Numbered from the stretch's first letter, positions 7,844-18,094 are shown. The stretch: DNA of 64,000 bases from Enterococcus_C asini_A (GCF_031928785.1 NZ_JARQAL010000004.1); one strand, 5' to 3'. Translations and numbers: made by a program. Notes: a model not told the origin generated them from the letters alone.

Positions 7844-10396
7844 CTAAGCGATTTTTTCCTCTTGGCGCAGTCGCTTATTCTTCAACAACTTTTTCTCCAA
7901 CTCTACAATAGCGAAAATCAATAACGCGCCGGCTAAGAGCACTAGATGCTGAGTTAAGCTCAGTGAGGTCGTCCCGATTAGATTTTGCATAAAGGACAGT
8001 GTCAGTAGCGAGCCTTGGACTAAGACTAAAGCGCCTAGAGAAATCCAAAGTGCTTTATTTTGGAGCATGCTCTTGTTTAAAGAAGCATCCAGTAGCTCTC
8101 GGCAGTTAATCATGTACAATGCTTGGGCTAAAACGATGCTTTGTAAGAGCATGGTTTGGGCGACTACGGGGTCGGCCACTTGGCTGCTGAAGAGGTAAGC
8201 AGGAATCGTAATTAGTACCGATACATAGAGGATACGAGCTAGGCTGTGTAGGGACAAAATTTTCTCTTTAGGATCTCTCGGCGGGCGTTTCATGGTGTTC
8301 TCATGGGCTTTTTCAAAACCTAGAGCGTAGGACAAAGTAATGGTGGTCACCATGTTTACCCAGAGAATTTGCACCGGGCTTAAAGGTAGCGGACGGTCGG
8401 TTAAAAGGGCGAAGATGACTAGTAACCCTTGAGCAAGAGCGGAAGGTAAAAAGAAGTTAATGGTCTTTTTTAAATTATCAAATATGCGGCGACCTTCTTT
8501 AACAGCAGTGGCAATGGTGGCGAAGTTGTCGTCGGCCAAGACCATATCGGCGGCTTCCTTGGTGACTTCACTACCTTTAATGCCCATGGCAATCCCGATG
8601 TCGGCTTTTTTTAAGGCAGGTGCATCGTTGACCCCATCGCCGGTCATCCCTACAATTTCTCCTTGCTCTTGTAAGGCAGTGACGATGCGCAATTTATGCT
8701 CTGGGGTAGTGCGAGCGAAGATGTCGGTCTTTTTCACCGCTTGAGCGAAAGCTTCTTTAGAAAGTCGGTCAATGTCGGCTCCTTCCAAGACAGAGTCGTG
8801 TTTTAAGCCGATTTGACGGCCAATAGCTTGGGCAGTATCTTTGTGATCGCCAGTAATCATCTTTACTACAATGCCGGCTTCTTGACAGCTAGCCACAGCT
8901 TTGATGGCAGCGGGTTTTGGTGGATCGATAATGCCAGCTAGTCCCATTATGGTCAAATCCTTCAGTTCTTCTTGAATCACTGCCTCGGGCTCTAAGTCTT
9001 TTTTAGCAAAGGCTAAAACCCGTTGCCCTTTTTTAGCCAAATTGGCAATTTCTGTTTGCCAGTAAGTTGATTCTGCTGGAGTTAAATTGGCTTTAGCTAA
9101 AAGGACTTCAGGAGCACCTTTGACAAATAAAGTGAGTTGTTCTTCCATTAAATGAGCCGTAGCCATGTACTTGTGTTGAGAATGAAAAGGAATCTTTTGA
9201 ACTTTTTCAAGAAGTTCTTGGTTGGCATCTTCTGCATAGCGCAAGAGGGCCAGTTCTGTGGGATTTCCTTGTAATTGACTGACTGCTTGTTGCTTGCTGG
9301 TGCGCAAATCTTGACAGTTGTTCATAATCAGTTTTAAGTCGGCAATGGCAGAAGTAGGAGCCTGTTTGGGTAAGATCAGATCGGTAACCGTCATTTCATT
9401 TTTGGTTAAAGTTCCGGTTTTGTCAGAACAAATAACGGTCATGGAGCCTAAGGTTTCTACAGCGGGCATGCTTTTTACAATCGCTTTTTGATCGGACATT
9501 TCCTTAACACCCATGGATAAAATCATGGTTAAAACAGCCGGTAATCCTTCTGGAACAATGGCTACGATTAAGGCAATCACTGCCGATAAGAGAAGATTAG
9601 CTTCCATGCCGTAACGCAGTGTAGTAAAGAAAACGAGAAAGACGATAAAGAGCATTAAGCCTTTAAAAATTTGTTGGTTTAATTGATTCATCTTCCGAAT
9701 CAGTGGCGTAGTTTGCGGAGCGACATTTTGCAAGGCGCTGTTGATTTTGCCGATTTCCGTTTGATCCCCGGTATCGGTGACAATACCAATGGCACTGCCA
9801 GCTTGAATTTGAGTGCCGGAAAAAGCCAGGTTCACTCGGTCCCCTAGAGGTAATGTCCCCGTCAAGGTCTCAGCCGTTTTTTCAATCGGCAACGATTCAC
9901 CGGTTAAGGGGGCCTCTTCTACTAATAAGTCGTGGGCTTCCAGGAGCCGCACATCTGCCGGTAAAATATCACCACTGTGTAAGAGTAGCAAATCTCCTGG
10001 CACTAAGGTCTCTGCGGCGACTTTTTTTCGATGCCCTTCCGTTAAGATTACCGCTTCTTTTGCCATCATTTGCTTCAAACCATTTAAGGAAGCCTCAGCT
10101 TTCCGCTCTTGAAAATAGCCGATCAAGCCGTTGATGATGACCACGGCGAAAATAATGCTCATTTCCACGTAGTCGCCGGTGATCCCTTTTAAAATACCGG
10201 CGACAATTAAGACCACCATTAAGAGGTCGATAAAGTGTTTGCCGATTTTTTGCCATAAGGGTTTTTGTTTGCTTTCTTTTAACTTGTTGGGCCCGATGCG
10301 TTCCAGTCGTTGCTGGCGTTCTCCTTGGGGGAGGCCTTTTCTAGTCGTATCGAGATGTTTTAACGTCTTATCCGTCGTTTGATTGTAGTATTTCAT
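7844..10396 (-). CDS. P-type cation-transporting ATPase (calcium-pump family)
   Basis: An 850-residue P2-type ATPase. Visible parts, in order, are the N-terminal cation ATPase domain, TGES actuator motif (APLTGESLPIEK), the ion-site helix IVPEGLP, phosphorylation site DKTGTLT near residue 320, the nucleotide-binding KGAPE, the hinge TGDGVNDAPALKKADIGIAMG, and six C-terminal membrane segments. The PEGLP motif and size fit calcium/manganese-type pumps (PacL/PMR1-like). A GACAGGAGG site precedes the ATG. It stands alone and reads opposite to both neighbours. The ion is inferred from family only. Confidence 0.88.
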   Translation of the reverse strand: MKYYNQTTDKTLKHLDTTRKGLPQGERQQRLERIGPNKLKESKQKPLWQKIGKHFIDLLMVVLIVAGILKGITGDYVEMSIIFAVVIINGLIGYFQERKAEASLNGLKQMMAKEAVILTEGHRKKVAAETLVPGDLLLLHSGDILPADVRLLEAHDLLVEEAPLTGESLPIEKTAETLTGTLPLGDRVNLAFSGTQIQAGSAIGIVTDTGDQTEIGKINSALQNVAPQTTPLIRKMNQLNQQIFKGLMLFIVFLVFFTTLRYGMEANLLLSAVIALIVAIVPEGLPAVLTMILSMGVKEMSDQKAIVKSMPAVETLGSMTVICSDKTGTLTKNEMTVTDLILPKQAPTSAIADLKLIMNNCQDLRTSKQQAVSQLQGNPTELALLRYAEDANQELLEKVQKIPFHSQHKYMATAHLMEEQLTLFVKGAPEVLLAKANLTPAESTYWQTEIANLAKKGQRVLAFAKKDLEPEAVIQEELKDLTIMGLAGIIDPPKPAAIKAVASCQEAGIVVKMITGDHKDTAQAIGRQIGLKHDSVLEGADIDRLSKEAFAQAVKKTDIFARTTPEHKLRIVTALQEQGEIVGMTGDGVNDAPALKKADIGIAMGIKGSEVTKEAADMVLADDNFATIATAVKEGRRIFDNLKKTINFFLPSALAQGLLVIFALLTDRPLPLSPVQILWVNMVTTITLSYALGFEKAHENTMKRPPRDPKEKILSLHSLARILYVSVLITIPAYLFSSQVADPVVAQTMLLQSIVLAQALYMINCRELLDASLNKSMLQNKALWISLGALVLVQGSLLTLSFMQNLIGTTSLSLTQHLVLLAGALLIFAIVELEKKLLKNKRLRQEEKIA

Positions 10397-10729
10397 GAAA
10401 ATTCCTCCTGTCTTGTCTTTGCCGTAAAAGAAGGGGCGTCCTTCTCTGGCATGACTTTAGTATAAGGGGCGCAAGCTTATAATAAATTGCGATTTTTTCA
10501 TACCTTTATGAAAATTCCTCAAAGCTTTGCTCTTCTAGCGCTAGTTTTAGCTTTGTCGTGGTATAATTCAAAGGATTTCAACACTAGACATTCAGCAAGG
10601 GAAGTCTTTTAGCAAGAGCGCGAAATCAAGAAGCAAACTTTAGAGGGTCTTTTGCCCTTAGCGTTTTCTTATTGGGCAAAAAACAGTATAATAGTACAGT
10701 ATTGAATAATTTAAAGGGACTGAAAACCA
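10397..10729. promoter_or_regulatory. Divergent intergenic region with rnc promoter elements
   Basis: This 333-base gap separates the ATPase gene (minus) from rnc (plus). TATAAT occurs at 10562-10567 and 10687-10692, both without a good -35 box. An 8-bp inverted repeat, TTTTGCCC (10650-10657) and GGGCAAAA (10674-10681), ends just upstream of the second TATAAT. It could be an operator or a small attenuator. No small gene was seen. Confidence 0.4.
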
Positions 10730-11422
10730 ATGGACAATCAGTTAGCGAAACTGCTAGAAGAACGCTTTGGAATAGTTTTCCACGATATTAATCTGGCAGA
10801 ACAAGCCTTTACCCATTCTTCTTATGTGAATGAGCACCGCAACTTACACTTATCAGATAACGAACGCTTGGAATTTTTAGGAGATGCAGTCTTAGAACTC
10901 CTAGTCTCCCAATACCTTTACCGGGAATACCCTACTTTACCAGAAGGCAAATTAACCAAGACCCGGGCGGCCATCGTCCGAGAAGAAAGCTTGGCCCAAT
11001 TTGCCAAAGATTGTGGCTTTGATGCCTATGTAAAACTGGGCAAAGGGGAAGAAAATTCCGGAGGGCGCACGCGGCCATCACTTCTTTGTGACTTATTTGA
11101 AGCTTTTTTAGGAGCTTTGTATTTGGATCAAGGGCTTGCTACTGTGCTGAAATTCCTTGAAACCGTAGTTTATCCTCAAGTGGCAGCTGGTGCTTTTTCC
11201 CATGAGCGGGATCACAAGACGCGCTTACAAGAAGTCTTACAGAAAAAAGGCGATGTCTTAATCGACTACCGCTTAGTCAAAGAAGAAGGCCCGGCCCATG
11301 AACGTATCTTTGTGACAGAAGTGTACTGTGACGAGAAGATGATTGGACTTGGACAAGGAAAATCCAAGAAATTAGCGGAACAAGCAGCCGCTTATAATGC
11401 GTTACAAAGTTTAGGGCAATAA
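10730..11422 (+). CDS. rnc: Ribonuclease III
   Basis: Double-strand-specific endoribonuclease that matures rRNA and processes mRNA. The 230 residues hold the RNase III signature NERLEFLGDAVL near residues 44-55 with its metal-binding acidic residues, a second acidic site in LCDLFEAFLGALYLD, and a C-terminal dsRNA-binding domain (about 160-228, ending KKLAEQAAAYNAL). The length is normal. It heads an rnc-smc-HAD-ftsY series with short gaps, an order common in Enterococcus and related genera. Confidence 0.95.
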   Translation: MDNQLAKLLEERFGIVFHDINLAEQAFTHSSYVNEHRNLHLSDNERLEFLGDAVLELLVSQYLYREYPTLPEGKLTKTRAAIVREESLAQFAKDCGFDAYVKLGKGEENSGGRTRPSLLCDLFEAFLGALYLDQGLATVLKFLETVVYPQVAAGAFSHERDHKTRLQEVLQKKGDVLIDYRLVKEEGPAHERIFVTEVYCDEKMIGLGQGKSKKLAEQAAAYNALQSLGQ

Positions 11423-11472
11423 CCCTAGACTGGGCCCGAAGCTTAGCGGGTTCTTGAAAGGAGCAACTATTT

Positions 11473-14400
11473 GTGTATTTAAAGAAAATCGAGATCGCCG
11501 GGTTCAAGTCTTTCGCCGACCGGACGGTGATCGATTTTGAGAATAGCGTTACTGCCGTAGTCGGTCCCAATGGCTCCGGTAAAAGCAATATTACCGAAGC
11601 CATTCGTTGGGTACTGGGAGAGCAATCGGTTAAAAGTTTACGAGGGGGCAAGATGCCGGATATTATCTTTGCCGGTTCTGATTCTCGCAAAGCCTTGAAC
11701 ATTGCCGAAGTGACGGTGGTTTTAGACAATAGTGACCACTATCTCCCTTTGGATTACAGTGAGATTAGCGTGACCCGTCGCTTTCGCCGGACTGGTGAAA
11801 GTGATTTTTTCATCAATAAACAAGCTTGCCGCTTAAAGGATATTCAAGATTTATTTATGGATTCAGGGCTAGGCAAAGAATCTTTTTCGATTATTTCCCA
11901 AGGGAAGGTGGAGGCGATTTTTGCTAGTAAACCAGAAGACCGCCGGGGAATTTTTGAAGAAGCAGCTGGTGTTTTGAAATACAAACAGCGAAAGAAAAAA
12001 GCGGAACAAAAGCTGTTTGAAACAGAAGACAACTTAAGCCGGGTTCAAGACATTGTCTATGAATTAGAAGATCAATTGACACCTTTAGCAGAACAGTCTC
12101 GCGTTGCCAAAAAATACTTAGAATTAAAAGAGTCATTAACCAAAGTGGATGTAGCCTATACGGTGACGGAAATCCAAGAAGAAAAACGCTGTTGGAACCA
12201 AGAAGATCAGCGAGTAGTGCAGCTTAATGGTCGGCTGGAGCAGATTAGTCGAGAAATTCAAGAAAAAGAAGTTTTTTTGCAAGCCCAACGGCAAAAGCGT
12301 AGTTCTTTGGATGAGTGGTTGGAAAATGCCAATCAAGAGCTTTTAGCCTTAACCGAAGCATTAAAGCAAGCAGAAGGACAACAAGCCCTTTTGGCGGAGC
12401 GCTCAAAAAACACGTTGCAAAGCACGAAGGAATACCAACAAAATATTGAAGCCGCCCAAGAGCAAATGGACAGTTTAGAAGAGCAAATCAGCGAACAAAT
12501 TGGCCTCTTATCTCACAAAAACCGAGAGCATCAAGAACTGGAAGAAGCCATCGCCACTCAACAGGCGGAATTGGTGAAATACCAACGGCCCACAAAAGAA
12601 GTCTTAGAAGATTTACGGGGCCAATACGTGGAAAAGATGCAAGAGCATGCCAATATTGGCAATGATTTGAAATACTTAGAACGTCGCTATTCCCAAGAAG
12701 CTGCCAAAAACCAAAAAGCGTTGCAAAAGCAAGAAGAGTTGACGGTTAAAATTACCGCTAGTCGCCAGCAAAAAACGCAGTTAAGCCAGCAAATTAAAGC
12801 TGCCACTGAAGAGTTGGACCAACAGCGAAAAGATTATTTGCTTTTACAAGAACAAGCAAAGACTAGCAAAATGCAGCTGGATAGCGAACAAAAGAAAATG
12901 TACAACTTAATGAGCCAGGTTCAACAAACTCGAGCCAAAGAAAAAAGTTTACAAGACATTCAAGAAAACTATGCCGGCTTTTATCAAGGTCCCCGGATGA
13001 TTTTGAAACATCGCCAAGAGCTTTCAGGGATTGTGGGAGCAGTGGCAGAATTATTAGAAGTACCAGCAGACTATGCTTTGGCCATTGAAACAGCTTTAGG
13101 TGCCAGTGCGCAACATATTTTAGTGGAAAATGAGCAAGCTGCTCGAGGGGCCATCACTTTCTTGAAGCAACAACGAGGCGGCCGAGGGACTTTCTTGCCA
13201 TTGACTACAATTCAACCGCGTCAAGTTCCTCAAGCACAACTCCAAAATGCTCAGCAAATTGAAGGCTTTATCGGAATTGCAGCAAGCGTGGTGCAATTTC
13301 CTGAAAATGTCTCCAACGTGATGCACAACCTTCTGGGAGGGATTTTGCTGGCAGAAGACTTGCAAAGTGCCAATGCCATCGCCAGAAGTGTTCACTATCG
13401 TTATCGGGTGGTGTCTTTAGAAGGGGATGTGATGAATGCTGGGGGTTCCATGACCGGTGGCGCCGTGAAAAAAGGCAACAGCGGTAACCTCTTTTCCCAA
13501 GGCAGTGAACTGCAACAATTGCAAAAAGAGCTAGCTCAATTAGACAGTCGCTTGCAAACGACAGAAGCTCAAGTTGCCCGTTTAGATGCTCAAACCAAAG
13601 AACAACAAACACAATTGGAAAGTTTGCGCGTAGCTGGAGAAACCGGGCGGCTGGCCTTGCAGGAATTGGAACATCAACGGCAAACCAACGCCGGGGAATT
13701 ACAACGGCTGGAACAAGAACAGTCGGTCTTCACCTTTGAAAATCGCGAAGTCCAAGAATTCTTGGCAGAATACGATGAAAAACGAGGGAGTTATTTAAAA
13801 GCTCAAAAAGAAGTCGAAGCTGCCCGAGAAAAAATCAATCATGACATCCAAGAGTTAGGTCGAACGGAAGATTTAATTGAAGCCAAACGAGAAGAACTTA
13901 GCCAAAGTTTGGCGCAAAGCCAATCGCAAATGGCGGTCACTCAACAGCAAATCCTCCATTTGAAAGAGCAAATTCAAGGAAAAAAAGCGGAATTAACTGG
14001 GATAACCGAGCGAAAAGCTAGTCTCGAGTTACAGTTACAAGCGTTAAACAGCGATTTTTCCAGCCATGAAGTCACGGAAGAATCCTTGGAAAAGCAAGTT
14101 CGTGAATTGTCGCAAAAACAAGAAGAAATCAAACTAAATCTAAGTCAAAAACGACAACAGCGCAGTGAATTGCAAAGTACAATCAGTCGTGGAGATGAAA
14201 GTTTAAGCGCTCAAAACCAAGAACAAAAAACGTTGCTTTCCCAAAAAACAAGAGCCGAAGTGGAGAAAAAACGAGCGGATATTCGCTTGGATACTCTTTT
14301 GAATTACTTGCAAGAAAGCTATGCCATGACCTTTGAGCTCGCTTTAGAAAGTTACGGAGTAGTGGCAGAGCGGGATGTAGCCAGCATGGAAATCGCCAAC

Positions 14401-15057
14401 TTGAAGCAACGGATTGAGATTTTAGGGCCGGTGAATTTAAATGCCATTGACCAGTTTGAACAAGTCAATGAGCGCTACCAATTTTTAGTGAGCCAACGAG
14501 ATGATCTTTTACAAGCTAAAGACCAACTCTTTACCACTATGTCGGAAATGGACGAAGAAGTGAAAGTCCGCTTTAGCGAAGTCTTTGAAGCCATTCGCTT
14601 GAAATTTAAAGAAGTCTTCCCGAATATGTTCGGCGGTGGTCGAGCAGAATTGCTTTTAACCGATCCCGAAGATTTATTGAATACCGGCATTGAAATCGAA
14701 GCCCAACCACCAGGCAAGAAACTCCAAAGTCTCAGCTTATTGTCCGGTGGAGAACGAGCCCTAACGGCGATTGCTTTACTCTTTTCTATTATCCAAGTGC
14801 GGCCCGTACCTTTTTGTGTATTGGATGAAGTGGAAGCCGCGTTAGATGAAGCCAACGTGACCCGTTTTGGTAGTTACTTAAGCCGGTTCCAAAACGATAC
14901 CCAGTTTATCGTAGTGACCCATCGCAAGGGCACCATGGAAGCTGCCGATGTGCTCTATGGCGTGACCATGCAAGAGTCTGGAGTGTCGAAAATCGTTTCG
15001 GTGCGTTTAGAGGATGTAAAAGAAGGCGGCAAGATTGTTGCCACTGATGCCAAGTAA
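11473..15057 (+). CDS. smc: Chromosome segregation ATPase SMC
   Basis: Structural maintenance of chromosomes protein, the core of the condensin-like complex with ScpA and ScpB. The 1194 residues show an N-terminal head with Walker A GPNGSGKSNI, a long coiled coil to about residue 500, the hinge (about 515-670, with the GGSMTGG loop near its end), a return coiled coil, then the signature LSLLSGGERALTAIALLF and Walker B FCVLDEVEAALDEANV. It starts with GTG, with AAAGGAG 10 bases upstream. Its neighbour ftsY contains a parS-like sequence, noted separately. Confidence 0.96.
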   Translation: MYLKKIEIAGFKSFADRTVIDFENSVTAVVGPNGSGKSNITEAIRWVLGEQSVKSLRGGKMPDIIFAGSDSRKALNIAEVTVVLDNSDHYLPLDYSEISVTRRFRRTGESDFFINKQACRLKDIQDLFMDSGLGKESFSIISQGKVEAIFASKPEDRRGIFEEAAGVLKYKQRKKKAEQKLFETEDNLSRVQDIVYELEDQLTPLAEQSRVAKKYLELKESLTKVDVAYTVTEIQEEKRCWNQEDQRVVQLNGRLEQISREIQEKEVFLQAQRQKRSSLDEWLENANQELLALTEALKQAEGQQALLAERSKNTLQSTKEYQQNIEAAQEQMDSLEEQISEQIGLLSHKNREHQELEEAIATQQAELVKYQRPTKEVLEDLRGQYVEKMQEHANIGNDLKYLERRYSQEAAKNQKALQKQEELTVKITASRQQKTQLSQQIKAATEELDQQRKDYLLLQEQAKTSKMQLDSEQKKMYNLMSQVQQTRAKEKSLQDIQENYAGFYQGPRMILKHRQELSGIVGAVAELLEVPADYALAIETALGASAQHILVENEQAARGAITFLKQQRGGRGTFLPLTTIQPRQVPQAQLQNAQQIEGFIGIAASVVQFPENVSNVMHNLLGGILLAEDLQSANAIARSVHYRYRVVSLEGDVMNAGGSMTGGAVKKGNSGNLFSQGSELQQLQKELAQLDSRLQTTEAQVARLDAQTKEQQTQLESLRVAGETGRLALQELEHQRQTNAGELQRLEQEQSVFTFENREVQEFLAEYDEKRGSYLKAQKEVEAAREKINHDIQELGRTEDLIEAKREELSQSLAQSQSQMAVTQQQILHLKEQIQGKKAELTGITERKASLELQLQALNSDFSSHEVTEESLEKQVRELSQKQEEIKLNLSQKRQQRSELQSTISRGDESLSAQNQEQKTLLSQKTRAEVEKKRADIRLDTLLNYLQESYAMTFELALESYGVVAERDVASMEIANLKQRIEILGPVNLNAIDQFEQVNERYQFLVSQRDDLLQAKDQLFTTMSEMDEEVKVRFSEVFEAIRLKFKEVFPNMFGGGRAELLLTDPEDLLNTGIEIEAQPPGKKLQSLSLLSGGERALTAIALLFSIIQVRPVPFCVLDEVEAALDEANVTRFGSYLSRFQNDTQFIVVTHRKGTMEAADVLYGVTMQESGVSKIVSVRLEDVKEGGKIVATDAK

Positions 15058-15071
15058 AGGAGGCAGACAAA

Positions 15072-15887
15072 GTGATTAAGTTAATTGCCATTGATTTGGA
15101 TGGTACTTTATTAAATAACAAAAAAGAAGTGAGTGCTGCCAATAAAGCAGCCTTAGCCAAAGCCAAAGAACAAGGTGTAAAAATTGTAATTTGTACTGGG
15201 CGACCATTGCGAGCAATCCGTCCTTATTTAAAAGAATTGAATTTGGAAGAGCCAGGGGATTATAGCATTACGTTTAACGGAGGCTTAGTGCAAGCCAATG
15301 ATACAGGAGAAGTGATGGAAAAAGCGGCATTGTCCTTTGACCAAGTAAAAGAACTACTGCAATTGGGACGAGAGCTGTCATTGCCGATTGATGTGCTTTC
15401 GGAAGAAATCGTGTGGATCGTACCTACTGATCCTGAGCACCCTTCGATTTACCGTCAGTTAAACCCACTGCTAGATTACCGTGACACTACAGAAGCGGCC
15501 TTAGATCCGAGTGCTTTGTATAATAAAATCGTAGTAGCTTACGAACAAGGTTATTTAGACCAACAAATTACTAAAATACCAGCCTCCATTCGAGCAAAGT
15601 ACGAAGTGATTAAAACCCGGGATGTCTTATTGGAATTCATGCCTAAGGGAATCACGAAAGCATACGGGATTCAGCTGTTAATTGAAGACTTAGGAATTGA
15701 GCCGGGCGAAGTCATGGCCATTGGGGATGAAGAAAACGACTTGCCGATGATTGAATTTGCTGGTATCGGCGTGGCTATGGAAAATGCGGTACCTCAAGTG
15801 AAAGCCACGGCAGACGTCTTAACCGCCTCTAATGAAGCAGATGGGGTGGCACAAGTTATTGAAAAATATGTACTAGGAGGGAGATAA
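15072..15887 (+). CDS. Cof-type HAD-superfamily phosphatase
   Basis: A 271-residue hydrolase of the HAD-IIB (Cof/YidA) group, likely a cytosolic sugar-phosphate phosphatase. Motif I is DLDGTLLNN near the N-terminus, motif II lies in VICTGRP, a C2B cap domain spans about 80-190, and motif IV is GDEENDLPMIEFAG. It starts with GTG behind AAAGGAGG and ends one base before ftsY, so the two are probably co-translated. Its substrate cannot be told from sequence. Confidence 0.9.
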   Translation: MIKLIAIDLDGTLLNNKKEVSAANKAALAKAKEQGVKIVICTGRPLRAIRPYLKELNLEEPGDYSITFNGGLVQANDTGEVMEKAALSFDQVKELLQLGRELSLPIDVLSEEIVWIVPTDPEHPSIYRQLNPLLDYRDTTEAALDPSALYNKIVVAYEQGYLDQQITKIPASIRAKYEVIKTRDVLLEFMPKGITKAYGIQLLIEDLGIEPGEVMAIGDEENDLPMIEFAGIGVAMENAVPQVKATADVLTASNEADGVAQVIEKYVLGGR

Positions 15888-15888
15888 G

Positions 15889-17370
15889 ATGGGCTTTTTC
15901 GACAAGATAAAAAAGGCATTAATGGGAAAAGAAGAATCAGAAGCAGTAACGCCAAAAGAAACGGAAAATGATCAGGAGCAAGTCGAATCTGAGAAAGAAT
16001 CCGCTGAGAAAACGGCTGTTACGGAAGAATCAACGCCAGCTGAACCAGCAGAAGCTACTCCAGAGATTGAGGACAATCTAACTTCTGATACCGTGGATTT
16101 AGAAATACCGGCAGACACTGCGCCAGTTTCTCCTGAAGAAGAGACAAAAGAACAGCTTGAGAACAGTCTTTCTGAAGAAAATGTTTCACGGGAAACATTT
16201 TCCGAACCGCTTCCTGGGGTGAATCCCACTCCTGAAGATGTGACCTTAGAAAATCTCCAAGAACCCCTAGCAAAAGAAGTGGTTGAACCAGCTGAGCCAG
16301 CTAAATCAGTTGAACTACCCCCAGCAACGGACACGTCAGAGCTTTCAGAAAGTCCTGAAACGACGGAGGGAGCAGAAGTCTCAGAGCCAGAAGTGACAGA
16401 AGCACTGGTAACTGAAATAGCCTCTGAGAAACAAGAAATTACCGAAAAATACGATCAAGGGTTAAAGAAAAGTCGTAAAACCTTTGGACAACGGTTAAAT
16501 GAACTCTTCGCTAACTTCCGTAGTGTGGATGAAGACTTCTTTGAGGAAGTAGAAGAAACGTTAATTGGTGCCGACGTAGGCTTTGATGCTGCGATGCGAA
16601 TTGCCGATGAAATGCGCCAAGAAGTTAAACTGAAAAACGTTAAAAAACCAAAAGAAGTTCAAAATGTGATTATTGAAAAACTGGTAAACCTTTATGATGA
16701 AGCCGGTGAAGGCGAAAATCATGCTTTGAATATCCAAGAAAATGATTTAACGGTGATGTTATTTGTTGGAGTCAATGGGGTGGGGAAGACCACCAGCATT
16801 GGCAAGCTGGCCTACGAATATCGCATGGCGGGTAAAAAAGTTTTAATGGCGGCAGCAGATACATTCCGGGCCGGTGCTATTGACCAATTAGTAGTTTGGG
16901 GTGAACGTTCTGGAGTAGAAGTAGTTCGCCATAATGCCGGTGGTGATCCAGCGGCAGTAGTCTTTGATGCGGTGAAAAAAGCCAAAGAAGAACATTACGA
17001 CATTCTTTTGGTGGATACCGCTGGCCGTCTGCAAAACAAAGTCAACTTAATGAAAGAATTGGACAAGATTAAACGGGTAATTCAGCGGGAAGTTCCTGCT
17101 GCCCCCCATGAAGTCTTACTAGTAGTGGATGCGACCACCGGGCAAAATGCTATGGTCCAAGCCAAACAATTCAAAGAAACCACAGATGTTTCCGGCATCG
17201 TCTTAACCAAATTAGATGGTACGGCTAAAGGTGGGATCGTTCTGGCGATTCGCAATGAATTGCATTTGCCGGTGAAACTAGTCGGTCTGGGTGAAGGCAT
17301 TGATGACTTAGAAGCCTTTGATCCAAATCAATTTGTGATTGGCTTGTTTAAGGGCTTGATTCAATCATAA
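15889..17370 (+). CDS. ftsY: Signal recognition particle receptor FtsY
   Basis: GTPase that docks the SRP-ribosome complex at the membrane. An acidic, Glu/Pro/Thr-rich N-terminal region (about 1-185), which is poorly conserved in this family, precedes the NG domain. GTPase motifs are GVNGVGKTTS (near residue 294), DTAGR (near 375) and TKLDGTAKGG (near 439), ending in GLGEGIDDLEAFD. The length, 493 residues, is long because of the acidic region. Codons about 98-103 (NVSRET) contain a parS-like palindrome. AGGAGG precedes the ATG. Confidence 0.95.
   Translation: MGFFDKIKKALMGKEESEAVTPKETENDQEQVESEKESAEKTAVTEESTPAEPAEATPEIEDNLTSDTVDLEIPADTAPVSPEEETKEQLENSLSEENVSRETFSEPLPGVNPTPEDVTLENLQEPLAKEVVEPAEPAKSVELPPATDTSELSESPETTEGAEVSEPEVTEALVTEIASEKQEITEKYDQGLKKSRKTFGQRLNELFANFRSVDEDFFEEVEETLIGADVGFDAAMRIADEMRQEVKLKNVKKPKEVQNVIIEKLVNLYDEAGEGENHALNIQENDLTVMLFVGVNGVGKTTSIGKLAYEYRMAGKKVLMAAADTFRAGAIDQLVVWGERSGVEVVRHNAGGDPAAVVFDAVKKAKEEHYDILLVDTAGRLQNKVNLMKELDKIKRVIQREVPAAPHEVLLVVDATTGQNAMVQAKQFKETTDVSGIVLTKLDGTAKGGIVLAIRNELHLPVKLVGLGEGIDDLEAFDPNQFVIGLFKGLIQS
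16182..16197. promoter_or_regulatory. parS-like palindrome inside ftsY
   Basis: The 16 bases read TGTTTCACGGGAAACA. The Firmicute ParB/Spo0J target is TGTTNCACGTGAAACA, so there is one mismatch, at a central position (T to G). It lies in the low-complexity acidic part of ftsY, where coding constraint is weak. Binding is not shown. Confidence 0.5.
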
Positions 17371-17416
17371 GCGGACGTTAACACTCTTGGAACAGAAATA
17401 GAAATGGAGAAAAGAT

Positions 17417-18094
17417 ATGACACAAAAGCGATCCTTATTAGGACGCATTGGGATTTTTATTGCTTTCGTCTTTTTACAAAACCTCTCGACAATAGGGCTA
17501 CAAGTGGAAGTCTTAATCGGTCGTCCTTTGTCTGAATTCACCTACGCACTGGTGGTTTCTGTGATTTTCTTAGCGGTGATGGTCTATTTTATCAAATATT
17601 ACCAAGGCCAGTTGCAAGAATACAATCCCCGCGATTTTGGGGAAAATTTGTCTTTTAAAGGGAAAGTTGGCTGGATTATTTTAACCGTGGTGGGGATTTA
17701 CGCCTTTTTGATTTTGGTCTCTCCGCTATTGCCTCAAGGTACCGCAGAAAATCAACAAGTGGTGAATCAGATGTTTGCCAACCACGTTTTGGGAGTGACG
17801 TTATACGGGGCGGTTTTAGGCCCTATCATCGAAGAACTCTTGTATCGAGGCATCTTTATGAATTTCTTCTGGAACCAAAAAGGTCGTCTTTACGACGTGC
17901 TAGCAGTGTTGAGTTCAGGGGTGATTTTTGGACTGCTCCATGAACCTCAGCTTTCCCTATACTTAGTGGTGTATGCAGCCATCGGTGTCTTTTTAGGTAT
18001 GTTGTATTTGAAAACCAAGGACATCCGGTGCAATATGATCGCCCATATTTTGTATAACGGCATCACATTTTTAGTGATGTTCCAGACACTATAA
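17417..18094 (+). CDS. CPBP family intramembrane metalloprotease
   Basis: A 225-residue membrane protein of the CPBP/Abi (CAAX-protease-like) family. It has about six membrane segments. The catalytic pattern is EELLYRG (motif 1, Glu-Glu-x3-Arg) in the middle, FGLLHEP (motif 2 His), and a third His in NMIAHILYNG. Members are linked to bacteriocin self-immunity or protein processing, but the role here is unknown. It starts with ATG at 17417 behind AATGGAGAAA and is followed by a small gene 10 bases on. Confidence 0.85.
   Translation: MTQKRSLLGRIGIFIAFVFLQNLSTIGLQVEVLIGRPLSEFTYALVVSVIFLAVMVYFIKYYQGQLQEYNPRDFGENLSFKGKVGWIILTVVGIYAFLILVSPLLPQGTAENQQVVNQMFANHVLGVTLYGAVLGPIIEELLYRGIFMNFFWNQKGRLYDVLAVLSSGVIFGLLHEPQLSLYLVVYAAIGVFLGMLYLKTKDIRCNMIAHILYNGITFLVMFQTL

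Noticed and set aside
8460..10382. Several plus-strand open frames inside the P-type ATPase gene
   Set aside because: Shadows of the ATPase reading frame with no start signals.
11277..11729. Open frame opposite the rnc-smc junction
   Set aside because: Antisense to two clear genes; codon pattern follows them, no ribosome site.
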